Shown here: piece after piece, positions 20,634 through 30,911 of the stretch
Position numbering within the stretch: position 1 is the stretch's first letter
How the letters are laid out: each line of letters begins with the position of its first letter
Translations under genes and position numbers: made by a program
NCBI RefSeq assembly: GCF_000346465.2
Contig: NC_034011.1
Span: forward strand, 22,642,264 to 22,706,263
Length of the DNA: 64,000 nucleotides
DNA from: Prunus persica
Lineage: Eukaryota; Streptophyta; Magnoliopsida; Rosales; Rosaceae
Reading direction: 5' to 3'
The notes under the pieces: model-generated
The model's input: only the letters and a program-made list of their open reading frames with translations
The model's database searches: none
Told to the model about the DNA's origin: nothing

Positions 20634-23600
20634 TTGGGGCCCATCCTCAACGTCTTTGCTGGCCTCTCAGGAGAACAATGCAAACAACTCTCTGCTACCA
20701 TGGTAAATTTGTCCCAACTTCCCTCTGAAAACCCAAATTCTTTTTATAGTGCAGCAGGTCGATTTCACACTTCTCACACTCTGTCTGTTAATTCCATTTT
20801 TTCTAACTCTTGGATTATTGACAATGGAGCTACGAATCACATCACATCACATCCGACTCTTCCCTTTTTATTCATAACAATTCCTCTTCCTATTGATTCC
20901 ACAGGCACAATTCTTTTTAATAAAGACATCACCCTAGAACATGTTCTTCATGTCCCTACTTTTTGTTTAAATTTAATGTTTGCTAGCAAACTCACCAAAT
21001 CTCTTCATTGTTGTATAATTCTCTTTCCTGATTTTTGTGTTATTCAAGACTTGGCTACGAGGAAGATGATTGGTTGGGGTAAACAAAATGGAGGCCTATA
21101 TCATATGTCGTTGTTGACCAAAGCACTTGTCTCTTGTCATGTCACACACGCATCCACCATATGGCATCATCGTCTTGGACATCCTTCCTCTGCTCGCCTT
21201 CAGTTGTCATCTAAATCTTTTCTCTTTATATCTTCTTCATTTGACCATTCTTGCACTGTCTATCCTATGGCCAAACAAACTCGGATTCCCTTTTCCTTAA
21301 CTAGAACATCAACTTCTTCACTATTTGAATTGTTACATTGTGATATTTGGGTCCACACCACGTTTACTCACATACTGGTGCACGTTACTTTCTTACCATT
21401 GTGGATGATTTTACTCGATGCACTTGGGTGTTTTTGATGTCACTTAATCTGAAACACAAACCTTGCTTAAATCCTTTTTTGCCTTGGTCAAAATCAATTT
21501 AATGCCACTATCAAAACCCTTCGTACAGATAATGGTTATGAATTTTTTTCTTTGAAGTATTTTTTTTTGTCTCCTACGGGGTTGAATTTCAATGCTTCTG
21601 TGTTTATACACTTGAACAAAATGGTGTAGTTGAACGTAAACACCGGCACATCCTTAACGTTGCCCGTGCTTTGTGCTTTCAATCGCATATTCCCTTGTCT
21701 TTTTGGGGTGACTATGTTTTGACTGCTGTGTATTTAATCAATCGTTTACCCACACCCTTATTGTCTGATAAATCCCTTTTTGAACTGCTTTATCACAAAT
21801 TACCACATCTTAATCACCTTCGTGTTTTTGGCTGCTTGTGTTACACCACCAACGTCCATCCCACTCACAAATTTGACCCTCGGGCACATCGTTGTATTTT
21901 TCTGAGTTACCTTACGGGGCAAAAGGGTTACAAACTTTATGATCTTAACACTAAAAAAAATTTTGTGAGTCAGGACGTCAAATTTTTTGAAAATATTTTT
22001 CCTTTTCAATCCCACCAAAACACCCCAACTAGCTCTCTCCCCCAATCGGTTTTACTTGTACCATATCCATATGATACATTTTTTTCCCCACCTAGTACCA
22101 CTCCATCACCTACACCTGCACAAATCCATCTACCTTGATCCCACTACACCTACACAAAGCCATCTACCCGATCCCACTCCACTTCTACAAACCTACCTTC
22201 CCGAACCCACTCCGCCACTTGGTTCTCCCATTCCAACATCTAGTCTCCCTCCTTTAGATATTGGGCCCGTGTTTAGCCCACTGTCCCCCTCATCCCCAGC
22301 TCGTGCTGGGCCTCTTTCTCCTCCCAACCTTACTGTGCCCACAGATGCAGTCCCCCCATTTACTGCTAACCCAATTCTTCCTTATCCACTTGATGCCCAG
22401 AACCCACAACCTCCACGACACTCCACTCGTTCGACGCACCCACCGTGTTGGCAAAATGATTATTTTATGAGCTTCTCTTCTACCTCCCCTGACTTGTCAT
22501 CCTCCTTGGGGCCAACCCCTTCTTCAGGTACTCGTCATCCTTTATCTAATTTTATTTCCTATCATCGTCTTTCTCCTTCGCATCGTGCTTTTTTTGCTAA
22601 TGTTTTATGAACCTGCGAGCTTATTAATTATGCTCAAGCTGCTTCTGATCCCCATTGGCAACTTACCATGAAAGCCGAGTTGGATGCATTGCAACTCAAT
22701 CGTACTTGGACACTTGTTCCTTTACCGCCTGGTCACAAACTCATTGGCTGCAAATGGGTTTATAAAATTAAATACAATTCATATGGCTCTATTGAGCGCT
22801 ACAAGGCTTGCCTCGTCGCCAAAGGCTACACCCAAATTGAGGATGTTGATTACAGTGAGACTTTCTCCCCTACTGCTAAGATTACTACTCTCTGCTGCCT
22901 TTTATCTGTTGTTACTGCTCGTAATTGGTTTATTCACCAACTTGATGTTTAGAATGCCTTTATCCATGGTGACTTACAGGATGAGGTCTATATGGTCCCT
23001 CCTTCTGGTCTTTGCCGACATGGGGAGAATCTATTGTATCAACTAAATAAGTCTATTTATGGGCTTAAACAGGCATCTCATACTTGGTTCTCCAAAATTT
23101 CCCATACTATTAAGAAAGCAGGTTTTCAACAATATATGGCTAACTATTCTCTTAATGGAGATTTTTATAACAAATGTGCTCATATATGTTGATGATATTC
23201 TCATTACAGGCAATAATCGTCAAGAAATGAAACGTCTTAAATCTTTCCTTCTCAAACAGTTTCGCATCAAGGACCTTGGTGACTTGAAGTATTTTTGGGG
23301 CATTGAATTTTTCCGATCTAAGAAAGGTCTTTTTATGTCACAAAGGAAATATTCCTTAGACATTTTACAAGATGCATGCTTGACAAGTGCACGACCAGAA
23401 AAATTCCCAATGGAGCAAAATGTGAAATTGAAACCCACATATGGTGATCTTCTTAATGATCCGATGAGATATAAGAGGTTGGTAGGAAGATTAATTTATC
23501 TTACTGTCACAAGGCCAGACATTATTTATCATGTTCAAATTTTGAGTCCGTTCATGCACCAACCCAGAAAACCACATATGGAGGCCGTACTTCGTGTTTT

Positions 23601-24141
23601 AAATTCATTAAAGGCACGCCTGGTCAAGGTTTGTTTTTCCCGGCTATGAACAACCTTCAGTTGAGAGCTTATTGCGATTCAAATCATGCAGGTTGTCCAA
23701 CAACAAGGGGATCAACAACAAGTTGTTGTGTTTTTCTAGGAAATTCTCTTATCTCATGGAAATCAAAGAAACAGTCAACTGTTGCTCAATCATCTGCAGA
23801 AGTAGAGTACAGGGCCATGGCAATCACATATCTTGAGATTACATGGTTGCACGCTATATATTGCGAGACTTAAGAGTTACACAGAAGGTCCTGCATTTTT
23901 GCATTGTGACAATCAAGCTGCACTACATATAGCTGCAAATCCAGTTTTCCACGAAAGAACGAAGCACATTGAAATTGATTGTCACATTGTGAGAGAGAAA
24001 CTGCGAGCATATGTAATTTCTCCTTCCTATATTTCTTTACAAGATGAGCTGGCAGATATATTTATGAAGGCCTTAGGAGGAGATGCCTTCAATTACTTAA
24101 GTCGCAAGTTGGGACTTCAAAACATTCACTCTCCAACTTGA
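20634..24141 (+). pseudogene. Copia 2 pol remnants
   Basis: Protease WIIDNGATNHI at about 20812 (normally DSGA), GAG-pre-integrase with IWHHRLGHPSSARL, integrase C-terminal part 21671-22000 ([30 protein letters not shown]), RT from 22668 (NRTWTLVPLPPGHKLIGCKW, ETFSPTAK), an in-frame TAG in HQLDV|NAFIHGD at about 22950, the YVDDILITG catalytic motif in a different frame near 23185, and RNase H at 23640-24110 ([24 protein letters not shown]). Several frameshifts and stops. Confidence 0.88.
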
Positions 24142-24156
24142 GGGCGAGTGTTGGAA

Positions 24157-24658
24157 GGGTGCATTTTTGCTCACCACCTTAACCCTAGGTGTACCCTCAC
24201 CACCCCTTCCAAAAGTTGACACATGTCCATGGGTTTAACTATAGTTAATTCTTTATTTTTTATTTATTTGATAACATTATTATGAGAGAGAAACAATAGT
24301 CAATAAGATTTTTCTTGATATACCCTTATTAACCTAGCAAACTTTATGTCGTTATTGGTTTAGTCACATTGGATTTGAAGGTAAATTCTGAGAAGGAAAA
24401 ATCAGAAGCGTACAAATACTTTTGTAATGGGCTCATTGGATTTGAGTTGAAACTTCGAAGAGAGAGGTTGGTGGATTGTAGCTGCTGGACAAGAAGCCAA
24501 CGATTCATTTGGGCCGAAATGGGGAAGGCAAGATGAGTTTGTCTTTCACTGTGAGTGAGGCGTTTGAGGACCTAGACAAGAACGGCCTTTTACTTTCGAG
24601 CTAGTTGGCAGCTATCAAAATGTCAATTAAAATGAAGCTGGATAATAGCTATAAAGTC
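24157..24658. other. Unassigned filler then duplicated spacer
   Basis: 24151-24340 begins GGAAGGGTGCATTTTTGCTC and contains an internal reverse-complement partner (CACCACCCCTTCC at about 24200), suggestive of a transposon end, but no second end was found. From 24345 the sequence again matches the left spacer (4234-4555). Confidence 0.5.
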
Positions 24659-24663
24659 TCATG

Positions 24664-25213
24664 TGTTGTAAAATAACTGGGATATGTGCGAATATTGAGC
24701 TGCACGTAAAGTAGATGAGACACAGTATTTAACGAGGTTCGGCTATGCCTACATCCCCGGAGAGCAGCAGTAGTAACTTTTCCACTATGTAAAATAATAG
24801 GGCTACAACTTTAGTGTTTACAATATGTATGGCTCACTCAATTTTCTCTCTTGGAGAATTTCTCTCTTGCTCTCTTCCTCTCAACTCACTCACCCTCTTT
24901 CTTCCTTCTCTTCCTTTCTTTCTTTCCTCACTCATTCTTCTCTTCATTTTGGTGTGTTTTACAAGTGAATGAGCAAGCCTATTTATAGGCAAAGTAAAAG
25001 GCTTCTAATGGAGACATAATGATTTCTCCCCTTAATTGAGTGAGCCATACATATTGTAAACACTAAAGTTGTAGCCCTATTATTTTACATAGTGGAAAAG
25101 TTACTACTGCTGCTCTCCGGGGACGTAGGCATAGCCGAACCTCGTTAAATACTGTGTCTCATCTACTTTACGTGCAGCTCAATATTCGCACATATCCCAG
25201 TTATTTTACAACA
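24664..25213. repeat. Inverted-plus-direct LTR structure replacing the 5' LTR
   Basis: 24664-25031 is the reverse complement of the last ~370 bases of the LTR. 25034-25213 is the last ~180 bases in direct orientation. The outer ~180-base arms (24664 onward and 25213 backward) are nearly perfect inverted repeats around a ~190-base pyrimidine-rich centre. The first ~150 bases of the LTR are absent. Confidence 0.88.
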
Positions 25214-25469
25214 CGTTATCAGCACGAGAAGCTCTCAGGTATAATTTTTGTGTTGCACTATTATTTATACTACTAACCATTGTATATATATATGAAAAGT
25301 TGATGATAATATAATATGCTATATCTATTCACTTTTCTATTACTAACCACTAACAAAAATGGACCCTTGGTAATACTAAACATATTATCAGTGGGAGACC
25401 GTTACTAATACTAACATTTTTCTTATTTTATTCGGTGGTGGTTTTAACCCCATATTTATTTTATTTACT

Positions 25470-25847
25470 GTATGGTGTAGGTTTATTACTCATACAACAG
25501 TATTTATTTAAAAGGGTGGTGCGGGTTTATCGTCCACGCCTTTACTTTTATTTAAATGTATGGAGCAAAATTAGTGCCCATACAAGCACGTTTACTTTAT
25601 CGCAAATTTACTTTTACTTAAAGTATGATGAGGAATTAACCCTCATACTTTATGAATTTACTTTACCGCACATTTAATTTTATTTAAGATATGGTGCGGA
25701 ATTAACGTTCATATAGCAAGTAATTTATTTTATCGCACATTTACTTTTACTTAAAGTATGATGAGGAATTAACCCTCATACTTTATGAATTTACTTTACC
25801 GCACATTTACTTTTATTTAACGTATGGTGCGGGTTTATCGTCCATAC
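25470..25847 (+). repeat. Array of seven covarying hairpins
   Basis: Hairpins start at 25470, 25514, 25558, 25623, 25689, 25756 and 25822; spacing is 44, 44, 65, 66, 67, 66. Each is 26-27 nt: a 6-bp outer stem, one unpaired base on the 5' side, a 3-bp inner stem and a 7-base loop. Outer arms include GTATGG/CCATAC, GTATGA/TCATAC, ATATGG/TCATAT and GGGTGG/CCACGCC. Inner arms are GCG/CGT, GTA/TAC or GCA/TGC; GAG/CCC in hairpins 4 and 6 pairs imperfectly. AT-rich linkers of about 17 or 40 bases (TTTACTTTTATTTAA type) separate them. Confidence 0.85.
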
Positions 25848-26099
25848 AAGCAATTCATTTACCAATAATTTAATTTACAAGCAATTTATTTTATGGATTA
25901 ATTGTGTGGTATGATGAGTTTTTTTACAAGGATACAGATCAGAACCAGAAGTTTCTTGATCCTCATCATACAACTACATCAGGACTTGAAGATCCTTGAT
26001 GATGATATTGATATGAGAGCTGGCAGTCTCTCCGGTACTATACTTGTAAACAAGAGATCGAACTTGAAGATCCTTGATCCTTGACATGTAAATAAGGAC

Positions 26100-26260
26100 C
26101 TAGAGTTCCTTAAATGATGTAACAGTATTATATTGGTTAATAGTGCCGTACACATGAAAATAACTGTATTAGCAAATGTACTGTACACATAAATAGTGCC
26201 GTATACATGAATAATAGTGATGTATGCATAAATATTTACCATTTTGGGTAAACTGTCACT
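26100..26260 (+). repeat. Loose short repeats in LTR element interior
   Basis: AATAGTGCCGTACACATGAA-type units recur imperfectly about four times between 26140 and 26240. No coding content. Confidence 0.45.
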
Positions 26261-27087
26261 ATTCAAAAAGGGAACCTGCAGTTCCTTAAACTCATGGATG
26301 AGCAATTAAATAAGATGCCAGAAGTTCCTCAAGATATGGACAATTATGTAAGGGCTTGAAGTCTATAAATATGTGCAGAAAATTGTAAAAATGTCCATAC
26401 CATGAGAATATGTGATTTTGGCTTGAGGTTCAAAATCTAACAGTGTTGAGAACCTGAAGTTCCAACAATTAAATGGACAACCCTTGAGGTATTATTGCAA
26501 ATTGTGGTACGCCACATATTTCTTTGGCATAAGAGAATGATGAATTTAATAAAGTTCGATTCTGTTATAATCGACACCTCAAGGAAGAAATATATTTTGT
26601 GAATTCCGGTTGTTAAGAATACACCGTGAAATGGATAATATCAGTATAAACCTCAAATGATGAATTGAGGCTTCCTACATATTTTGTTATATCTGGGTCG
26701 GAAGCACATGGATTCAAATATATGAGAAATTCCGAACTTGAGGTTGTGGGTATATAGTAGTTAATGCTCTTCACTACTATATTGTGATATTATCATGGCT
26801 TTTACTCAATCAATATTTCATGTCCATTTGAAAAGGGCGAATAAATTCTGAGTTTTGCGTTTAGCCCAGGCCAAAAGTTCCATACGTTGAAATATGAAAT
26901 TTGGGAGAGTCGATGTGGTTATTTGAACCTATAAGGAACAAGGTTCCAAACCGTCATTTTGAAAAGACGTAAAAACCACAGGTGCAAGTTTAAGAATGTG
27001 CGCAATTATTATTACAGGAACATACAACAGATAGATTTTTTCCACCTGCAATGAAGGTGCAGGCCCTGTAAAATCTATAAAATTACA

Positions 27088-27639
27088 TTATGTTCTGGAA
27101 GCCTCTGAAGGAAGAGGACGACGCCTCTTCACCTTAGCCATGAGCCTCTCGTGGTCTCCCAAAATTCTTTCATTGGAGACCTGTAGCATGTCTAGCCTTC
27201 TCAGTGTATCAACAGAGTACGAACTCACCAGTTTCAACAAGGCATTATTCTCTCCTTTAAGTTTCTCAACCTCCTGTTGAGACTCATGAAGCATTCTTTG
27301 GAGAGACGAATTTTCAGTTGTTAAATTCTGAACCTCGTTTGCTCTAGCACGCAAACGATCAGCCATGTTAGAAACAGAAGCAGCACTCTGAATGCTAGCA
27401 GCCATTGAGTCATCAATAGCCTCTTCCTCAGACCTCCCTGTTAACAACATTTCATCCATTGGAGTAATGAAATTCCTAGCTACTATGACAGCAGTAGCAT
27501 CATTCATCATCACAGAATCATTAACTGTGAGATGACGATTTTGGGATACAAAGGATGGACGCCAAACTTGAGCGTCACTGGTTGTTGTGGGAGTATCATT
27601 TAAATTGAAATAATTTGGGCAGGAAGAAGAGGAAGCCAT
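27088..27639 (-). CDS. Antisense ORF of the LTR element, coiled-coil protein of unknown function
   Basis: An intact 183-codon frame antisense to the retrotransposon, with its ATG in an AAAAATGGC context. The protein starts MASSSSCPNYFNLNDTP and has no signal peptide or membrane segment. Residues about 85-170 are heptad-rich (MADRLRARANEVQNL, LQRMLHESQQEVEKLKGENN, LRRLDMLQVSNERIL), so a parallel coiled coil is likely. It ends in a basic patch KVKRRRPLP. I do not recognise a named domain. Antisense ORFs in non-autonomous LTR elements are known from several plants; whether this one is expressed is unknown. It may be a captured host fragment. Confidence 0.55.
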   Translation of the reverse strand: MASSSSCPNYFNLNDTPTTTSDAQVWRPSFVSQNRHLTVNDSVMMNDATAVIVARNFITPMDEMLLTGRSEEEAIDDSMAASIQSAASVSNMADRLRARANEVQNLTTENSSLQRMLHESQQEVEKLKGENNALLKLVSSYSVDTLRRLDMLQVSNERILGDHERLMAKVKRRRPLPSEASRT

Positions 27640-28734
27640 TTTTAAGAAGGTTTCGAAGAAAGTCTTAAGAAAACTAAAGTTTCAGAAAATGAAGGAAGTT
27701 AAGTTGAAACACAGTTGCTCCAATCAAGTTTTGCATAGGCAATATCTATAGGAGGAAATATGGCTACAGTTTTTCAGGATCCCAATATCTTTTCGGATCC
27801 CCATATTCTCTTTTTCTTTCCCAGATTCCAAAACTTCACGTGGCCTCCATTAATGTTTGTCGGCACTATCGGCGTTTTCAAAGTATTATTTTCGTCAAAA
27901 GCCGATCTTGCTTTACGGATTTCACGGAGCTACTTTTTCAAAAGTATCCCGAGAATCTCGCAATTTTCCTATGGTTAATTTGAAATTCACCGGTTCTACC
28001 TATTCATTGTATTTGTGTATAAATGTGTTACTAACGAAATTTTCTTTGCAGAAGACATCCAGTTTACTCCATACCTAGTGATGCGATATCTACTTGTTTT
28101 TCTTATCAATGAGCACTTAATATGCCCGAGAAGCAAGACTATCTCTGATCATCCATTAAGGAAGCGAGACTATCCCTGATCACGTTTCCGCCACATCAGG
28201 AAACTGTGAAGGCGATCTTATGTTCTAATCTCCGGAAGTCCTTCTAGACTAGGAGATATGAGAGCTTATTGTCTGCTCCCACCAGCTTCCTTCCCTGATT
28301 GCTTACCTTACCTTGCAATTAATATCACAATCTTTGTATCTTTTCTTTCTTTTTATAACTCTCTGTTCATAAGGGTTTTTATTTTTTTAGAACGAACATC
28401 TGAAGAAAGAAGCCATACGGTGATCCTAACTCTGAAGGTTATTTATTTATTTTTGACAGAGGGAAGAATTGGGACTTTTTGCTCTTGCAGGATATAACTA
28501 GATCATCAAGCGTTACTGGGTCGATACGAGCTTGAATGATAATTGAGAAAAATTTCTCCCACCTAAGGATGTAAGCAATACTTGTGTTATTTTATGCTTA
28601 TATACTTATTTGATATTTTATCTTGAAAGGTAACCAAATGGGAAGATAAGTCCGTTCCAAAAGAATGGCTTGTATGTATCCATGAATTATTAATGCAAAT
28701 TTTACAGATTGCAAGTTGGATACATTGATAATAC

Positions 28735-28990
28735 ACTGCACAGATTAATGTCCCATAAGAACAGAATATGGGTATAGCAGTGATCAATATGATGCACGCC
28801 TGTTGCGTAGCAAATGATGTGGATTGAAGTCCCGAAAGGACAATCCTTTGACATGTCAATATTGATATTATGCACGCCTAATGCGTAGCAAATTATATGG
28901 GTTAAAGTCCCATAATATGGGTTAAGGTCCCAGAAATTAATTGACATGTATGTATTAATCTGTGGCATGCCTGCAGCATGACAGATATAT
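28735..28990. repeat. Diverged tandem repeats in LTR element interior
   Basis: Three imperfect units contain ATGCACGCCTnnTGCGTAGCAAAT followed by GGGTTAAAGTCCC-like sequence (about 28790, 28870 and 28965). No coding function seen. Confidence 0.5.
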
Positions 28991-29299
28991 GGGTTCTAAA
29001 TGTTCCAACTCCCTAAATAGAGATTATCCACGCCCTACTGTAAAATAACGCTCCATTGGAGGTTATAATCCACATTCTCACATAATAAAAGCCCCATGAA
29101 GTGGCTTGGGTACCCAAAAGCAAAAGAAATGCTTATAATTGATGCATGCGCATGCACATGAGAATTGTGAGATCATGAATTGATGAATGACAATTTTTGG
29201 TTTTGGAGTAGCTACTCAAATCATCAATGGGCTGTGTTGATTGGAACCACGTTCAATTATTAAATGTCGACAATATCATTGGCCAAAATGGAACGAGGT

Positions 29300-30382
29300 A
29301 ATTCCATTATAAATGAGAATGAATGTGAAAGAACAAACCCACAATACGAACCCCAAAATTTGTTAATACTGAAAGTTATACTTGGGTGTTCGGAATAAAA
29401 GGGAATATACCTACTTTGAATGACACACTGTTTCTGGCAGAAACAAGGAATGTTGGGTTTTCTCCATATTTACAGATTCAATTGTGTCCCCCCCCCCCCC
29501 CTTATTACACAATTACGGAGACCAACATATTATATTTAAGAGTTATTAAATGCACGGAGCATATCGCCAGAAGCGATTTCCTAAAGATGTATAAATAGCT
29601 GGGTAAAAGCTATATAATGTGTCATAAAGTTTAATCCCTTTTAGACAAAATCCGTTGAGAGGATTGACATTGCATAAAGCAAGTCCCTAAAGGACGTGTG
29701 CTTGAAGCACAAAATTTGTACTCAATATTAATATGCATAAATTACCTCAGTGAGTACATTGATTATAATGTGATTGCAACACATTAAAGCTTCTGAAGAG
29801 TTCAAGAAATATTTGTCTTGACTTAAGGATCGAGCATTATGCCAACGAGATTCTTGCTTATACTAAGAAAGTATTGAAGCATTTTTATGAGGATTATCCG
29901 TTGGACACTTTAATGATTTTCCGGAAGTATATTGGACCGGACATCATATTTTCCAGATAGGGCTCAACTCCATCACCATCATTTTGGGATGATGTGAGGT
30001 ATATTTGATGCTATCTCCGCATAACACCATGTACGGGCATATTCTTTCAAGTGAACTTACAAATAGCCCAAGTTTTGTTAGAAACGCGGACTCTGAAAAT
30101 TTCTATGATTTACATAGAGATAGCTCACTGGAAATATATTTACTTACTCAACTACGAGAATTATTAATGGCTATATCCTCCACTCACTCCGAAAGATTCT
30201 CACTCCAAAAGATAGTCATGAAGACATCAGGGGGAGATATTCATCAGGGGGAGCATCCAGAACTATGCTGCACTGATTACTGTAATCTTCTTCATTCCAT
30301 CAGTTTTCTACCTCATTGGGTTTTCTCCAAGCAAATCTTTAATGATGCAACCGACATGTCATTTGTGGTCTCCAAGGGGGAG
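29300..30382 (+). pseudogene. Possible copia pol traces before the 3' LTR
   Basis: Short frames only. ATCAGGGGGAGATATTCATC at about 30227 reads SGGDIHQGEHPEL, like the hydrophilic linker between integrase and RT in copia polyproteins. Nothing longer can be aligned by eye. A C11 run is at about 29489-29501. Confidence 0.3.
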
Positions 30383-30906
30383 TGTTGTAAATAATATTGG
30401 TGAAGCCCACATAAAGAGAAATGATGGAAGAAAAATGATGGAAGAAAAATGATGGTGTTGAGTATGGTAGTCAAAAGAAGAAAAATGATGGTGTTAGAAA
30501 AGAAGGAAGATTAGTCAAAAGATGAAATTATAATGTTGGGGAGAAATCATTATGTCTCCATTAGAAGCCTTTTACTTTGCCTATAAATAGGCTTGCTCAT
30601 TCACTTGTAAAACACACCAAAATGAAGAGAAGAATGAGTGAGGAAAGAAAGAAAGGAAGAGAAGGAAGAAAGAAGGTGAGTGAGTTGAGAGGAAAGAGAG
30701 CAAGAGAGAAATTCTCCAAGAGAGAAAATTGAGTGAGCCATACATATTGTAAACACTAAAGTTATAGCCCTATTATTTTACATAGTGGAAAAGTTACTAC
30801 TGCTGCTCTCCGGGGACGTAGGCATAGCTGAACCTCGTTAAATACTGTGTCTCATCTACTTTACGTGCAGCTCAATATTCGCACATATCCCAGTTATTTT
30901 ACAACA
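30383..30906 (+). repeat. 3' LTR of the large LTR element
   Basis: 524 bp, TGTTGTAAATAATA...TTTTACAACA. CCTATAAATAGGC at 30580-30591 is a TATA-like promoter inside a short palindrome, followed by a GAAAG/GAGAG-rich leader. Its sequence also forms the solo LTR at 19737 and the rearranged 5' end at 24664. Confidence 0.9.
30582..30589 (+). promoter_or_regulatory. TATA box of the LTR
   Basis: TATAAATA within the LTR, conserved in the solo LTR and, inverted, at 24990-25000. Confidence 0.55.
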
Positions 30907-30911
30907 TCATG

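Larger units (their letters stand above)
19703..24156 (+). mobile_element. Ty1/copia element 2, degraded, 3' LTR missing
   Basis: The 5' LTR begins TGTTGGAAATAAAA at 19703 and ends TTTACA at 20408. A primer-site-like TGATATTAGAGCA follows. Gag is almost entirely deleted; protease, integrase, RT and RNase H follow in order. A purine-rich tract (GAGGGCGAG) precedes the expected 3' LTR, but only its first 8 bases, TGTTGGAA (24149-24156), match; the rest is replaced by unrelated sequence. The left block shows the uninterrupted site near 4213. The 5' LTR is split by a solo LTR of another family. Confidence 0.88.
24664..30906 (+). mobile_element. Large non-autonomous LTR retrotransposon with abnormal 5' LTR
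   Basis: The TCATG target duplication lies at 24659-24663 and 30907-30911. The left block shows the empty site (GTCCCATGTCTATATCC near 4548). A normal 524-bp 3' LTR is at 30383-30906, preceded by the purine tract CCAAGGGGGAG. Downstream of the 5' terminal repeat is CGTTATCAGCACGAG at 25214, a sequence type I know from starts of copia-like internal regions. The 5.2 kb interior has no complete gag or pol; it holds a hairpin array, an antisense ORF and weak copia-like traces. It fits a LARD-type or heavily degraded element. Confidence 0.85.

Noticed and set aside
25428..25860. CRISPR-like appearance of repeats with regular spacing
   Set aside because: Spacers are repeats of each other and AT-rich, the genome is a plant, and the units are self-complementary hairpins in a retrotransposon.
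28587..28968. Overlapping minus-strand frames of about 90 codons
   Set aside because: They arise from diverged tandem repeats; no domain seen.
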